Shown piece by piece: positions 35,446 through 45,900 of a stretch of DNA of 64,000 nucleotides. The notes under the pieces were generated by a model. It was not told the origin of the DNA. It saw only the letters and a program-made list of their open reading frames with translations, and did not search any database. This DNA comes from Aedes albopictus (lineage: Eukaryota; Arthropoda; Insecta; Diptera; Culicidae): positions 4,441,977 through 4,505,976 of the forward strand of contig NC_085137.1 of the NCBI RefSeq assembly GCF_035046485.1, read 5' to 3'. Both the position numbers and the translations under genes were made by a program. The first letter of the stretch is position 1; each line of letters starts with the position of its first letter.

Positions 35446-35568
35446 GGTACAACCTTTGTTCGGATTTTGCTCACACAAATTTTCAGAAATTATAAAGCAT
35501 AGTGTTGTGTACTATGCTTTATAATTTCTGAAAATTTGTGTGAGCAAAACCCGAACAAAGGTTGTACC
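35446..35568. repeat. Near-perfect hairpin, 57-bp arms
   Basis: The arms 35446-35502 and 35512-35568 are inverted copies with one mismatch around a 9-base loop. Only the right-arm sequence is present in the sister element (about 41965-42022), so the left arm arose by inverted duplication in this copy. Confidence 0.9.
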
Positions 35569-35658
35569 TGAAAATTATCCAACTGTTAATCAGCATCATG
35601 CTGAATTGATTCGTCATTAAGGTGCTTGTGAGTGAGTGATTGTTAGTTGGGCTATTAG

Positions 35659-36220
35659 CAGGGAATGAAATTATCAGCAAATTGAGACGAAAAACAGCGT
35701 TTTTCGAGCAACCGATTTTTTCAGTTTTTACTTGTTCTGTGAGAAATGTTTATCGGTCGTTGCTGTTTGTCCCCGATCAAAGATAGCCGAAAACTGGAAA
35801 CCTCTCTTTTCATTTTCGCTATCCAACTTTATCGCCTGCAAAGTTATCGCGATAATTATCAGAAGGCAAATAACAAAAATTTGCCGCTAACGGGATTCGA
35901 ACCTAGACCCTCCACAAAAATGTGTATGAGCGCGCACCATAACCACTCGACCACACAAGCTGCTCGAGAGAGGACAGAAATTTTATACATAAAAGCTACA
36001 GCCGGTGACGACGTGACTACGGAAAGGCGAACAAAGAGCAGAAAACAAACCAGTCAACTTTTCATTGGAGATGATAATCGATTTTCGGCGCTGGGGAACG
36101 AGCGAAAACACATTCTCGGGAGAAACCTGGGTCTGAATTTATCGCACGTCTTTTTTCGCCGATAATGCGTGTGGGAGAGTTTTCTACTATCGCGATCGTG
36201 ATCGATAATTTCATTCCCTG
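35659..36220. mobile_element. hAT-type MITE carrying a tRNA-like module
   Basis: TIRs are CAGGGAATGAAATTATC and the complement. GCTATTAG is duplicated at 35651-35658 and 36221-36228. An 8-bp duplication and CAGGG ends are typical of hAT elements. It inserted at the right end of the 34009-35650 element, so that the duplication overlaps that element's last G. No transposase frame. Confidence 0.85.
35882..35965 (-). other. tRNA-like Pol III module inside the hAT MITE
   Basis: On the minus strand there is an A-box-like TGGTCGAGTGGTTATGG (35938-35954) and a perfect B-box core GGTTCGAATCCCG (35891-35903). No complete cloverleaf. Confidence 0.6.
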
Positions 36221-36545
36221 GCTATTAGACTCCCTGAAACGCCTTAGAGATACCCTGAAACCCCTTGAAATCCCCCTGGGACCCTTAGAGACTCACTTAA
36301 TCGAATCTGAGACATCCTTAAACACCCCTGAGATCTTCTGACACATCCCTGAAACTACATGGGTTCTCCTGTAACACCCAAGAGACCTTATGGTACACCC
36401 CTGAAACATCGGGGCACCTTCTGAAACCTACCTGGAACCCTCTTGGACCACCTTAATCACGCCTGAGACCTCCTGAAACGCCCCTGAGCCCTCCTTGCAT
36501 ACCCCACTCCCCTGAAACGCCCCTGAGACCACCTAAAACCATTCG

Positions 36546-36800
36546 AGAGCCTTTCTTCTTTCTTCTTATTCTTCTTCGTGACTATACGATCTCACTGAAA
36601 CTTGGCTTGCCTATCTTCAACTTATTAATTGAAGAGCTTTCTTCGTCTGCCATTACATCAATCTGTATATTGTGGGGCAAACACAATGATACACTATGCC
36701 CAGGGAAGTCGAGACAAGTACCCGACCGAAACGTAAATCGAACCCACCATCTCCGGATTGGCGATCAAAAGCCTTATTCACAAGCCTAATTGGAGATTAC
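36546..36800 (-). mobile_element. tRNA-related SINE, family B
   Basis: Its TTC-rich end is on the left and its tRNA-like head on the right (TCTCCAATTAGGCTTGTG on the minus strand). It shares tattaattgaag, actatgcccaggga and tctccggattggcgatc with 57513-57796. Confidence 0.7.
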
Positions 36801-37094
36801 TTGGGAGCTATCTTAAACTCACTACAACGCCCATGTGATCTCCTGAACCTCCTGACAACCTAAAACACCCCTGAGACCACCTAGAACTCCTTTGAAAACC
36901 TCTGATTTTTTTCTGAAAATCTCTCAGACCCCGTGAGACTCTCTGAACCCCCTAGAAACTCTTTCGGGATCCTGTGAGACACCCTGAAATGCTCCCGGGA
37001 CCACCTCAAACGCCCTTGAGACCTCCAGATACCTCTCTTCCCTAAAATCACTGGGTCCTCCTGGAACGCTGCGGCTTGAGGCCCCCTAAAACGT

Positions 37095-37257
37095 ACAGGA
37101 AAAACTTGTAATTAGAAGGCACGAAAATGATCGGTCTAGCGAATACGGAGTCTTGGGTTCAAATCCCACCAGAACGCGATTTATTTTTTCAAAAATTTCA
37201 TCTCTCAATTTGTCAACTAGCAACATTTCGTGCCTTATAATTACAAGTTCTTCCTGT
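37095..37257. mobile_element. 163-bp MITE with tRNA-like module
   Basis: The left end ACAGGAAAAACTTGTAATTA and the complement of the right end ACAGGAAGAACTTGTAATTA continue to GGCACGAAA, about 32 bp with two mismatches. Inside is GGGTTCAAATCCC (37155-37167), a B-box-like motif, with a weak A box at 37131-37148. Target duplication not seen. Confidence 0.7.
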
Positions 37258-37330
37258 TTCAGACATTACCAGCAAATCTGGTAAAATGCCAGTAAATGGG
37301 TGATATGTGTCATTGTACCCCTAAACGTCC

Positions 37331-37440
37331 CACAGTTATTAATTGAAGGGCTTTTTTCGTCTACCATTGTATGAGTTTGTATGATGTGTCTCCGGATTGA
37401 CAATCAAAAACCCTTTCCACAAGGCCAACTGGAGACTACT
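37331..37440 (-). mobile_element. tRNA-related SINE, family B, internally deleted
   Basis: It carries the cagttattaattgaag block and the tctccggattg...ctggagac head, but lacks the section between them present in 57513-57796. Confidence 0.6.
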
Positions 37441-38040
37441 TGGAAGCCCACTTAAACCCACTGTAACGCCCCTTAAAATCCCATGTGATCCCGTGGAGCC
37501 TACCTAAACCCCTTCTGAAACTATCGGAGATCACCTGAAACGCCCCTGAGACCCCTTGGAACTCCTTTGAAAACCCCTGGAACTCCCCTGTAAACCTCTC
37601 AGACCTAATGAGACTCCCTGAAACTCCCCAGAAACTCTTTTGGAATCCTGTGAGACCCCTTGAAATGCTCCCGGGACCACCTCAAACGCCCTTGATAACT
37701 CCAGTTACCTCCCTTCCCTAAACCCCCTTGGTCCCCCTGAAATGCTCCTAAGATCCCTCAGTTAGAATAGAACTCCCATGAGGCCCTTTGAAATGCCCCT
37801 CAGATGCCATAAAATTCCCCGGATATCCTTTATCACCTCCTTAGAATCCCTTGAGATACTCTGAAACGCCTCTGAGAACCCCTGAAGCATCCATGAGACC
37901 TATTAAAACACCCTTGCGGCTTGAGACCCCCTACAACGTCCCTTAGACCTCCTAAAACAAACCTATTAAACTCCCTGGAATCTCTCAAGGCTCCCCTGAG
38001 AACCGTCTAGACGTCCCTGACACCTCCTGGTTCCCCCACG

Positions 38041-38394
38041 TAGAAAAAAAATGGTAAATCCGAAAACATTCGAAAAGAAATTTAAAAATAAATGTCAATT
38101 TGTTCAGGCCATAAATATAAAACTGTTTGAAACAAATCGAACGTCAGATATCAAACAAATATTTGTTTCCTCATTAAATTCACAAATTCATTCACTTCGC
38201 CGGTAGAACCCACCTCCTTTTTCTGATAAACTTGACTTTGCAAAAGAAAATCTTCTTCGAAATTGATGCAAGAACTTGTGAGTGTTGTTTATGTTTTTAA
38301 TCGAAGAACGGCAGGCTCCTCAATGCGTATGTATTGTAGAAAATAATATGCAATTGAGCTAGCTTTTAAATTTGCAATTTTAGTTTTGAACACC
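38041..38394. other. AT-rich DNA, no feature seen
   Basis: No repeat or gene recognised. Confidence 0.25.
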
Positions 38395-38720
38395 TCATTA
38401 AACAGCCCTGCGACCCCCGTGGTGCCCCCTGAGATTACCAGAAGCCCCCTTGAGACCCCGTAAAACGCCCCTGAGACCTCCTGGTACCCCCTGGAATCCT
38501 CTGAGGCTCACTGAAGCGCCCCGAGACTCCCGGAAACGGCCCGCGGACCCACTAGAACCCCTTGAAATTCTTCTCAAACCTTTCTGGAGCCATCTGAGAC
38601 TCGTTGACATGCCTTTGAGACCCCTGAGACTCCTCTGAGGCCTTCTGGAATCCCTTGAAGCCACTCGGAGACCCCTTAAAAATCCCCTGAATCGTAGGGT
38701 AAACAGTTTTAAATCTACAC
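38395..38720. repeat. GC-rich degenerate minisatellite
   Basis: CCTGAGACCCC-type units. The frames on both strands are repeat-derived. Confidence 0.6.
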
Positions 38721-39232
38721 TCTCTGAACTTCAACTCGGCTAGCTTCTCCGTTCGCATTCTGAACAAAATCATTTCAGGGGTTTCACATCGTGCACCGCG
38801 GAACACTTGGTGCACCGTGAAGCACTGCTAAGTGCACCGCGACATTTTCCTTTAGTTGTATTTGGATGAAACATACGTAATGAATGAATCAGCTAACAAG
38901 CTGAGGGGCTGACGTGTATTTTACCAGTCATTGTAAAGGAAGTTTGCCTAAGATTTTCCTGGTTACTTTCCTCAGATCTTTCATGAGTTAGCCATAGAAT
39001 CTAAGTTAAGTATATTGAAAATCTTGTGTTAAGTATCAAACGGTCGCATACGTAATGTTAGATTTCTATTCATCGATTTTCTTTTCAGATTATTTCGTGA
39101 AGGACGAATAGGCCTGGCATTTCGAACAACAAAAAGCAAACAAATATGTTTTGCCAACCAAGTTATTGAGGGGGAAATTAATGTAGGGATCAATCGCAGA
39201 TCTGTAAAACAGCAAATAGAATTTTTAAGTAC
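38721..39232. other. Single-copy-looking DNA
   Basis: Three short copies of a GTGCACCG motif lie at 38785-38845. Otherwise no recognised feature. Confidence 0.25.
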
Positions 39233-39240
39233 CTCTCTTG

Positions 39241-39632
39241 CAGTGTTGGTAAACTCACACTCAAAGCACACTCATGAACCGCTCCTGCGTGAGCAAACTC
39301 GCGCGCGATTCTGAATCGTTTTCTCACGTGCGAGTCTTTCATGCAAAATCTCGCTCTCATGAGTCAAGCGCCGAAATCTCGTTTGCTTGTAAAACGAATT
39401 CAAATCAATTTGAACAACATTTTTTGGTGTTGTACGCTAGATATGCTTTTGTTCTATCATGCAAACCTAAAAGCTTTGATGTAAATAATAACAAAACCAA
39501 TAAATAAAGCAATGAGTGAAATCACGAGTCAACTCATGCATGATTTTTTCGGCGGTGAGTTTGGCGAGTCAAGAATCGCGCGTGAAACAACTCAACCATG
39601 AGATTTGAGAATTTGAGTTTTTACCAACACTG
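39241..39632. mobile_element. hAT-type MITE with 8-bp TSD
   Basis: Starts CAGTGTTGGTAAACTCA and ends in the complement TTTTTACCAACACTG. CTCTCTTG is duplicated at 39233-39240 and 39633-39640. The interior repeats gagtc and actca motifs with CG-rich cores (cgcgcgcgattc). No coding capacity. Confidence 0.88.
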
Positions 39633-39640
39633 CTCTCTTG

Positions 39641-40480
39641 AGTCTAGACCTCTTGGAACAACATTTTCCAAAAACCATACTGTAGTGACCCCTGGTGGTG
39701 ACCGTTTTTCTGCGAACTAAATCACCACAGGCAAAACCGAAAAGACAGTCCACTGAGCTTGACGGGGTCCTCGAAAAGAGCAACGCTTGTAGGGGAAACT
39801 TCACAGGACTTCAGAGTCTGGACTGCAGAATGAAGGACACAAAGACTAAGCAAGATCTCCTTGGCAGAATTAGTACGGTTGGCAGATCGATGAGGAATAG
39901 GTTTTGGGAAAAAGACAGCGCTTCGGTCACAAAATTAAAACACGTCTTTCCGAGCTGAAATATCTAACAAGACTGTCTATTTTTCTAAATCAATGTCGCC
40001 ACCTACTATAAAAACCCTAACACAAATTTCCTTAACCGCATTCATCTCATTCTCTACACATACAAGTAATCTGTCATTTATAAAAACATGGTCTCGTTGG
40101 GATTCTCGCTAGAAATCCACTGAAATGTTGTTCAAATGCACAAGAAAGTCGGGTCTTTTCGTTAATAATTTTCAGAGGTTTGTACAAAAATATCTCAAAA
40201 TTACACATCAGTTTTAAAATAGGGTTCGAAAAAATATATAAAAACCCGTGAAAGAAAACACATTTTTGAATATTTTGAATTTCCTTTTATTATTTTTGCC
40301 TGAAACCCCCTGATTTAGACGAACAATATATCACACACTTTACTACCGTACACACTACATTACCGTACAGTTCTTTTTACGCCATTGTCTGGGGATGCAT
40401 AAATTAAAAATGTGCTTGAGACGAGAAGGGCTTAAAAAGAGGGAAATTCGTGTATAAATTAGGTCAGGGCTAGCGAATCT
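39641..40480. other. Single-copy-looking DNA with an unassigned frame
   Basis: A plus-strand frame at 39695-39958 (87 codons, including LDCRMKDTKTKQDLLGR) has balanced, lysine-rich composition unlike the repeat frames, but no domain I recognise and no start context. It could be a degraded element gene. Confidence 0.25.
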
Positions 40481-41190
40481 AGTTCGCCATAACAGATCTT
40501 GCTCCTTGGCATTTGAGATGGGACCAAGGAGGTTTCCAGGACCCTCTCAGAGAGCCCAAAAGAGGGGCTTCAGGGGCGTTTCAGAGGGTTATTTCAGGGG
40601 ATTTTAGGATCGTTCCGTAAGGTTTCGTCGGCGTCTCAGTGGGATAACGGAGTTTTCAGGGGCGTTCCAATAGTATTAAGGGGGTTCCAGGGACATATTC
40701 AGGGGCTTTAAGGACGATTCAGAGGGGTGGCAGGAGCCTTTAAATGGTGTTATTTCAGGGGCGTTTCAAGGCATGTCAGAGGAATTTCAGAAAATTTCAG
40801 GTTGTTTCAGGAACGTTTTAAGGCCGTTCCTAGAAATTTAAGTAGCGATGCATTTTAGCTGGTTACTGGAGCCTAACAAGCGGTTTCAGGGGCATTTCAA
40901 ATGGATTACTGAGATTTCAAGGGCATTTCAATGGGATTATGGAAGTTTTAGAGGCGTTATAAGCGATTTTGTTAGGGAGTGTCTGAAAATCATCTGAAAC
41001 TTCTTGAAATGCTTCCGGAATCTCCTTTAATCCTCCACGGACCCCATGTAACGCATCTAGGACCCTCCAAGACCAACAAAATCGCACCGCCTCTAAAACT
41101 CACCAAAAATCCTCTGATGCTTCTTAAAATGCCTATGAAATCCCCTCAAACATCCCTCGGATCCCATGCAACGCATCTGCGACCCCCTAC
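40481..41190. repeat. GC-rich minisatellite with a strand switch
   Basis: Units read GGGGCGTTTCAGG up to about 40975 and then the complementary CCTGAAACGCC sense from about 40981 to 41190. The switch makes the array partly self-complementary. Confidence 0.7.
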
Positions 41191-42106
41191 CCAACTAACA
41201 ATCGCCAGCCGCAACCAAGCATGCATGCTGAATTGCATTATAATAACTGAACTAAAATTATGCTGTACACATTACTGTACAAATGCTATTTCAATTGAAA
41301 AGGTAGCCAATGTTCAACTTTTTGTATTGGTATTAACAATGATAATTTTAAACATTTTTCAAGCGTTTAATAAGATTTTTATTCGACTCGCAGTATTTCT
41401 TTTACAACATAGTTAATCAAGACATTTTTCATGCTTATTGTTTAGTTCATGTAAAAATAGCACATGTATCTGTATAATGTGTTTTTCACAAATCAAATAA
41501 GCGCTTTCGTTTCATCGTACTTCGACTCAGAACACATGATGAGAAACACGTGTTTTTTTACTAAACAACAGCTGAATTAATATGTTGTTCAGTCGTTAGC
41601 CGTTATGTTTGAGCTAATTCACCACTGCTGAATAGGAGTCGAAGTCTGATCATTATTAAACCACGGGAAGTTTATGTCTTTATTTGAACGCTGCAATTCA
41701 TCATCTCTAGGATGGCGCAGATAGGAAGGCATGCGGCTGGCAATCAACGGGTCTCGAGTTCGAATCTGGTTTTAGGTAAATTAATATGTGATTATTATTT
41801 CACAATATTTGTTCACAGTATTGAGTTCCAATCATAAGCTCTAGTGGAAATTGAAAAAAAATGCATTTTATTTATTATTAATCACTTTTGCTAAAGCTGA
41901 ATAACAGCTTTACTATATAGTTGTAAAACGATTTTACAACAAACAGTTCAAATGGTGCACAACACTATGCTTTACAGTTTCACCAAATTTGTATGAACAA
42001 AACCCGAACAAAGGTTGTGCCTGAAAATTATCCAAATGTTATTCAGCATCATGCTGAATCAATTCGTCGTAAAGGTGCTTGTAGAATGAGTGATTGTTAG
42101 TTGGGT
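41191..42106. mobile_element. CCCAACTAAC-ended MITE, short copy
   Basis: Ends are CCCAACTAACAATC and its complement, with TA on both outer sides. It is colinear with both flanks of 34009-35650. It contains a tRNA-like module with A box TGGCGCAGATAGG (41713-41725) and B box GAGTTCGAATCTGG (41756-41769). Confidence 0.75.
41709..41775 (+). other. tRNA-like Pol III module inside the MITE
   Basis: The A and B box spacing of about 43 bp fits a tRNA promoter. The acceptor stem is not evident. Confidence 0.55.
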
Positions 42107-42630
42107 ATAACTCCGAAAGCGCCTGCGTTACGCCTCTAAAATGTCTCCGCAATTTCCCTAAGACCCTCATCGGACCCCAAGTAACGCACCTGAATTTCTT
42201 CGAAATCCCCGTAAAAACGCCATCGTAACACCCCTCAAACCCACTTAAATGCCCCTAAGTCCCAATGAAGCGCTCCAAAAAAAACCCCTGAAGCCCTCCA
42301 GAATCCCTTGCAACTCTTTGAAGTGATCCTGAACCCGCATGAACACCCCTGAACCCACTGAGATCACTTGAAGCACCCCTGGAGACTCCCTGAAACGCCC
42401 CTGAGACGTTCTGAAGCGCCCCGGAGGCACCCTGGAGCCCCTTGAAACCCCTTCGAAGACCCTGAAACCCCCTTAAAAGACCTTTAGACCTCCGGGTAAA
42501 CCTTGAAAACCTCTAGGACACTCTTGATCTCCTGGTGTCCCCTGAGATCTCCTGGTACCCCGCTGAAGCCCATTGGGACCCTCTGAAACGCCCCTGTCAT
42601 CTCCCTTTGCTCTCCTCTGGTCAGCAAAGG
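42107..42630. repeat. GC-rich degenerate minisatellite
   Basis: CCTGAAACGCCCC-type units. A longer motif GGACCCCAAGTAACGCA near 42173 is shared with 41040 and with the complement in 47170-47690. Confidence 0.65.
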
Positions 42631-42696
42631 CGTATTTTTTCGACGAAAAAAATTAATTCTTCTAGCCCTATGCATTTATTCAGGACTTTAGGCTAC

Positions 42697-42815
42697 TTAG
42701 CTTTGAAATACGGACTTCAAATTTTGACACGATCATTTTGAGGCTTAAACGATCATTTCCCATTAACGAACTTTTAACTTTTCTATTCTTTTTTTGCAAA
42801 ATAAGGGAAGGTCTA
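42697..42815. mobile_element. Fragment of the foldback family
   Basis: It matches the right terminal part of 5532-6157 (aaattttgacacgatcatt ... gcaaaataaggga). The rest of the element is missing. Confidence 0.6.
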
Positions 42816-42860
42816 ATCAACGGTTGAATTTACATGATGGCATGTTATTTGATCATACAT

Positions 42861-43748
42861 TGCACATTGGGCAAAATCAAGCCCAAAGGTGGAAAAAATT
42901 AATAACTTTCTTAATACAAGACACTATGTGACCATCAATGGCTTATTCGAAAGCAAATTTTCTCAAGAATTGGTTGGTGGATGATTCATGTACGGGCAAC
43001 TTCTCTGAAGCGAGTTATAGAGCCCGTTTTGCCCCAGTGCCCCCTAAAATTTGTGAATTTCTGTTATTTTACGGCACTTGTTATGATTTTAATGATTATT
43101 TCGCTGGGATACCATCGCCCCACTCCCATTGAATAACGTTACATACAAAAAGTTATTAAAATGTTGGAATTTTAGGGTGTTGTGGGGTCAATTAGGCAAT
43201 GGTATATTTTCAAGGTAGAAATTCATTTTTTATTTTTATTTATGATTTTTTACGTGACAATAACTAAATAAATGATCAAACACACATGGTTTATTCCTAA
43301 AGAAACCATTTTTGGCAAGTTTGATCTCAAATTATTGGTTATATTTAAGTTTTCCCGCATACAAATATGAGTAGTTCCCATCCTTATACCACCGATTCCA
43401 AACATTTCCAAACGATGAGCCATTGCTTATATACTCCAAAAATATCCTAAATGTTGTTTGCGCATAGCCCCATAGACGAGAGGTGACGGCAGCATATAGT
43501 TTTAGAGCTTAGTTTACCCAAACTCCCCTATAAACTTATTTTTTATTGTTTTTAAATTACAACAACTTTAACTTGAAACTTCTATGCATGATATGAGTTA
43601 ATATTGATGAAGAGCTAACCAGTAATATCCCTGCATCCTATGAAATTTGGAAATTTAGGGTACAATGGGGTTAAATGAACAAAAAACCTTCAAAAAGCTT
43701 GAATGACCATATAAGTTGACAAATAGCTAGTTTGACAGATAATTTATA
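42861..43748. repeat. Left arm of a long inverted repeat
   Basis: About 888 bp nearly identical to the complement of 45901-46790, starting TGCACATTGGGCAAAATCAA. It contains internal modules ending in phrases like tttagggtgttgtggggtc, so each arm is itself built from older tandem units. A 64-codon frame is present identically in both arms. Confidence 0.9.
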
Positions 43749-44459
43749 TACGAATGATTCTTGTACTTACGACATTGCTTCAGCGGGGTGTAAAGCCTGT
43801 TTCGCCCCAATTTCCCTAAAAGTATAATCAAATTTTTCCATTGCAGTTAATATAATATATCATTCATATTATAACATTCTGATTCCAATGAGTATACATG
43901 AAAGATGTTATAAATATGACGTTTGGGGGATAATGGGGCAAAATATGCTGCTGCTTATTTCTCGGAATTTCGGTATTAAAGAAATTTATAATCAATACGT
44001 GAAATAATATTTAAAATCCATGTAGCACACTTCTATTGTTCACCATTTCAATCATTTCATGATGAAGAGCTGTAGCGTGAATTTGAGAATATCCGATAGA
44101 CTTTATGGGGGTTGTAGTAACACATTGTAGTAAAAAGTCTCCAAAATGCATTCGTTATATTTTTGTTAACGAAATAGCAAATTAAACATCAAATAGGTAT
44201 TTATTTTGTTTTGCTATACACTAATAATATGACAGTCTTATTCCACTTAGCCAAGTACACTACCCGTCATAAGTATATACTCAAAAAATGTATTGCAACA
44301 ATATTGTATCGCATTTACTCACCTTGATATCTCCAATACCTTACAAAGATGCTGTCTTCATCAATGTTATTCAGAAGCCCAAAAGCAACAACTTTTCTGA
44401 AAGCGGCATTTTTGTAGGTGTTCTGGTTTTTGAGATATCGAGGTGAGTTAGGGTGATTA

Positions 44460-44602
44460 TAAACTACGTAGACTCATTTTTGGCAATCTCAGAACCCCCC
44501 TCCCCCTCAATAGACTTTTGTTCATACAAAAATTTTATAATTTGTATGGAGCGTAGACTTTGACCAGAACCCCCCTCTCCCCATCGAGTCTACGTAGTTT
44601 AT
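44460..44602. mobile_element. 143-bp MITE
   Basis: Ends are ATAAACTACGTAGACTC and its exact complement. The interior has a C-rich run on each side (cccccctcccc), making a longer palindrome. Confidence 0.75.
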
Positions 44603-44641
44603 GGACAGGCCCTTATCGCAATGCTTTTTGTGAGTCGGATA

Positions 44642-45302
44642 GGGTAACCAATATAATTTGGACCCCCATATATTTTGGACCCCCTGGGTCGTATTATCAC
44701 AACTTACACAGGTTTAATGATGAGATGGTGAAAAATTTTAGAATCATTCGTTAAATAAGATTGCTCTGCACGGGCAGCAATCATTTCCTCACTGGAAATA
44801 TCCTTATTTGCCTTGAAATTAATTTTTGAAAATCTTGTCATCCGTGCGAGTGTCGCATCATGTTTACAAAAAGAGATTGCGGTGCTGAAGAAACTTGCAG
44901 ATGTAAACAAAAACTTTTATCATTCTAGCGCATTAAATTAGCAAAGTTCGTCTAATCAGCCTTTGTCAATCAACTAATTAGGATATAATCCAGCATATTC
45001 AAGCGGCAAATTCTTCCAAAATAGTTTCAAACGAGTTGAAATACCGGGTGTCCAAAATATATACTGAAGAGGGTCCAAAATATATTGGGGTGTCCAAAAC
45101 AGTGAAAACTGATGCTTCAAAAATCAATTATTTGCATCAAATTTTCAGCCAAAACTGACCTTGTGGGTATTTTTAATGGACTGTGGCGGCTTTTATGAAC
45201 ATACGAACATCATGATTATGTGTAAATACCCTCTGAATCTGTTTGATTTTGACTAAAATTCAAATTAATGTCCTCTAGCGGTCCAAAATTCAACCGTTAC
45301 CC
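44642..45302. mobile_element. TA-flanked MITE, 661 bp
   Basis: Ends are GGGTAACCAATATAATTTGG and, in complement, GGGTAACGGTTGAATTTTGG, with TA at 44640-44641 and 45303-45304. gtccaaaatatat motifs are repeated inside. Confidence 0.7.
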
Positions 45303-45588
45303 TAGTGTATGTCTTTTAGTAATAGATACTAGATTTCCTAAGCACATCTCTTTGCACATCTGATCATAATCGATGTCACCTTCATCATTTTTTGGAAAAT
45401 TTGGAAAATATACAAATAATTTTGTAAAAGTTCCATTTGAATCATGTTCAAATGCTCATGTTTCTTTAACTTATTATCTTTTGAATGAGACCTAGAGTTT
45501 TGAAATCGGATGCAAATTGGTGGAGATATGGGCCTAAAAAATTACATGTTTTTGAGGGGGTGACCCCAAAGTTTTGATCGGGAGTGTA

Positions 45589-45700
45589 CACTCAATTCTT
45601 CCTTTGCACGGGTTGTTTTTCGACATAACTCAATCAATTTTTAATCAATCCACACTAAAATTGACGGTCAGTACTATCCGTATACGAAAAATCAAGTCAA
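45589..45700. mobile_element. Fragment related to the element at 56994
   Basis: Shares gcacgggt, ataactcaatcaattttt and gtcagtactatccgtatac in the same order as 56994-57186. Confidence 0.5.
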
Positions 45701-45783
45701 TATGTTGATACACAAATCAATTCTGAGGAAATGCTGTCGTTCATTTGACATTATGTCAAGGGAATTTCAATAATGCCAAACCC

Positions 45784-45865
45784 CGGACCGACAAAAATCT
45801 AACCCAACACTCTCAGCATGGTTTTGCTGAATACTCGCGCGTTTAGCGCTTCGGCTATATGTGTT
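45784..45865 (-). mobile_element. Feilai-like SINE head fragment
   Basis: On the minus strand it has CATATAGCCGAAGCGCTAAA, TATTCAGC and a decayed B box, in the order seen at 30283-30360. The copy lacks the body. Confidence 0.55.
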
Positions 45866-45900
45866 CTACCTGTGCATCAATCAGTCATTAATGAACTCAT

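Larger units (their letters stand above)
34009..35650. mobile_element. CCCAACTAAC-ended MITE, long copy
   Basis: Ends are CCCAACTAACAATC and its exact complement. It matches the copy at 41191-42106 along both flanks, but has extra sequence in the middle (about 34775-35445, starting CCCAAGCAACACG, probably another element) and an inverted duplication at 35446-35568. A degenerate tRNA-like module lies at 34533-34585. Short frames inside are not conserved in the other copy. Confidence 0.7.
36229..38040. repeat. GC-rich degenerate minisatellite, interrupted
   Basis: CCTGAAACGCCCCTGAGACC-type units fill the spaces between two SINE copies and one small MITE. A block near 36830-37080 reappears near 37480-37740 (ggaatcctgtgagaccccttgaaatgctcccg type), so larger segments were duplicated too. 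Confidence 0.7.
44258..45586. mobile_element. Tc1/mariner-like non-autonomous element, nested
   Basis: The left terminus CACTACCCGTCATAAGTAT and the right terminus (complement CACTCCCGATCAAAACTTTG) are flanked by TA at 44256-44257 and 45587-45588. The outer portions (to about 44440 and from 45305) look like one mariner-type element, split by two later insertions. No transposase frame. Confidence 0.55.

Noticed and set aside
38398..38815. Arg/Gly/Ser-rich frames in the GC-rich arrays (also 26958-28081 and 47343-48016)
   Set aside because: Translations of degenerate minisatellite units, present on both strands and not conserved between arrays.
42938..43132. 64-codon frame present identically at 46519-46713 on the other strand
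   Set aside because: The duplication follows from the long inverted repeat, so the identity is not independent evidence of coding. The peptide has no recognised motif.
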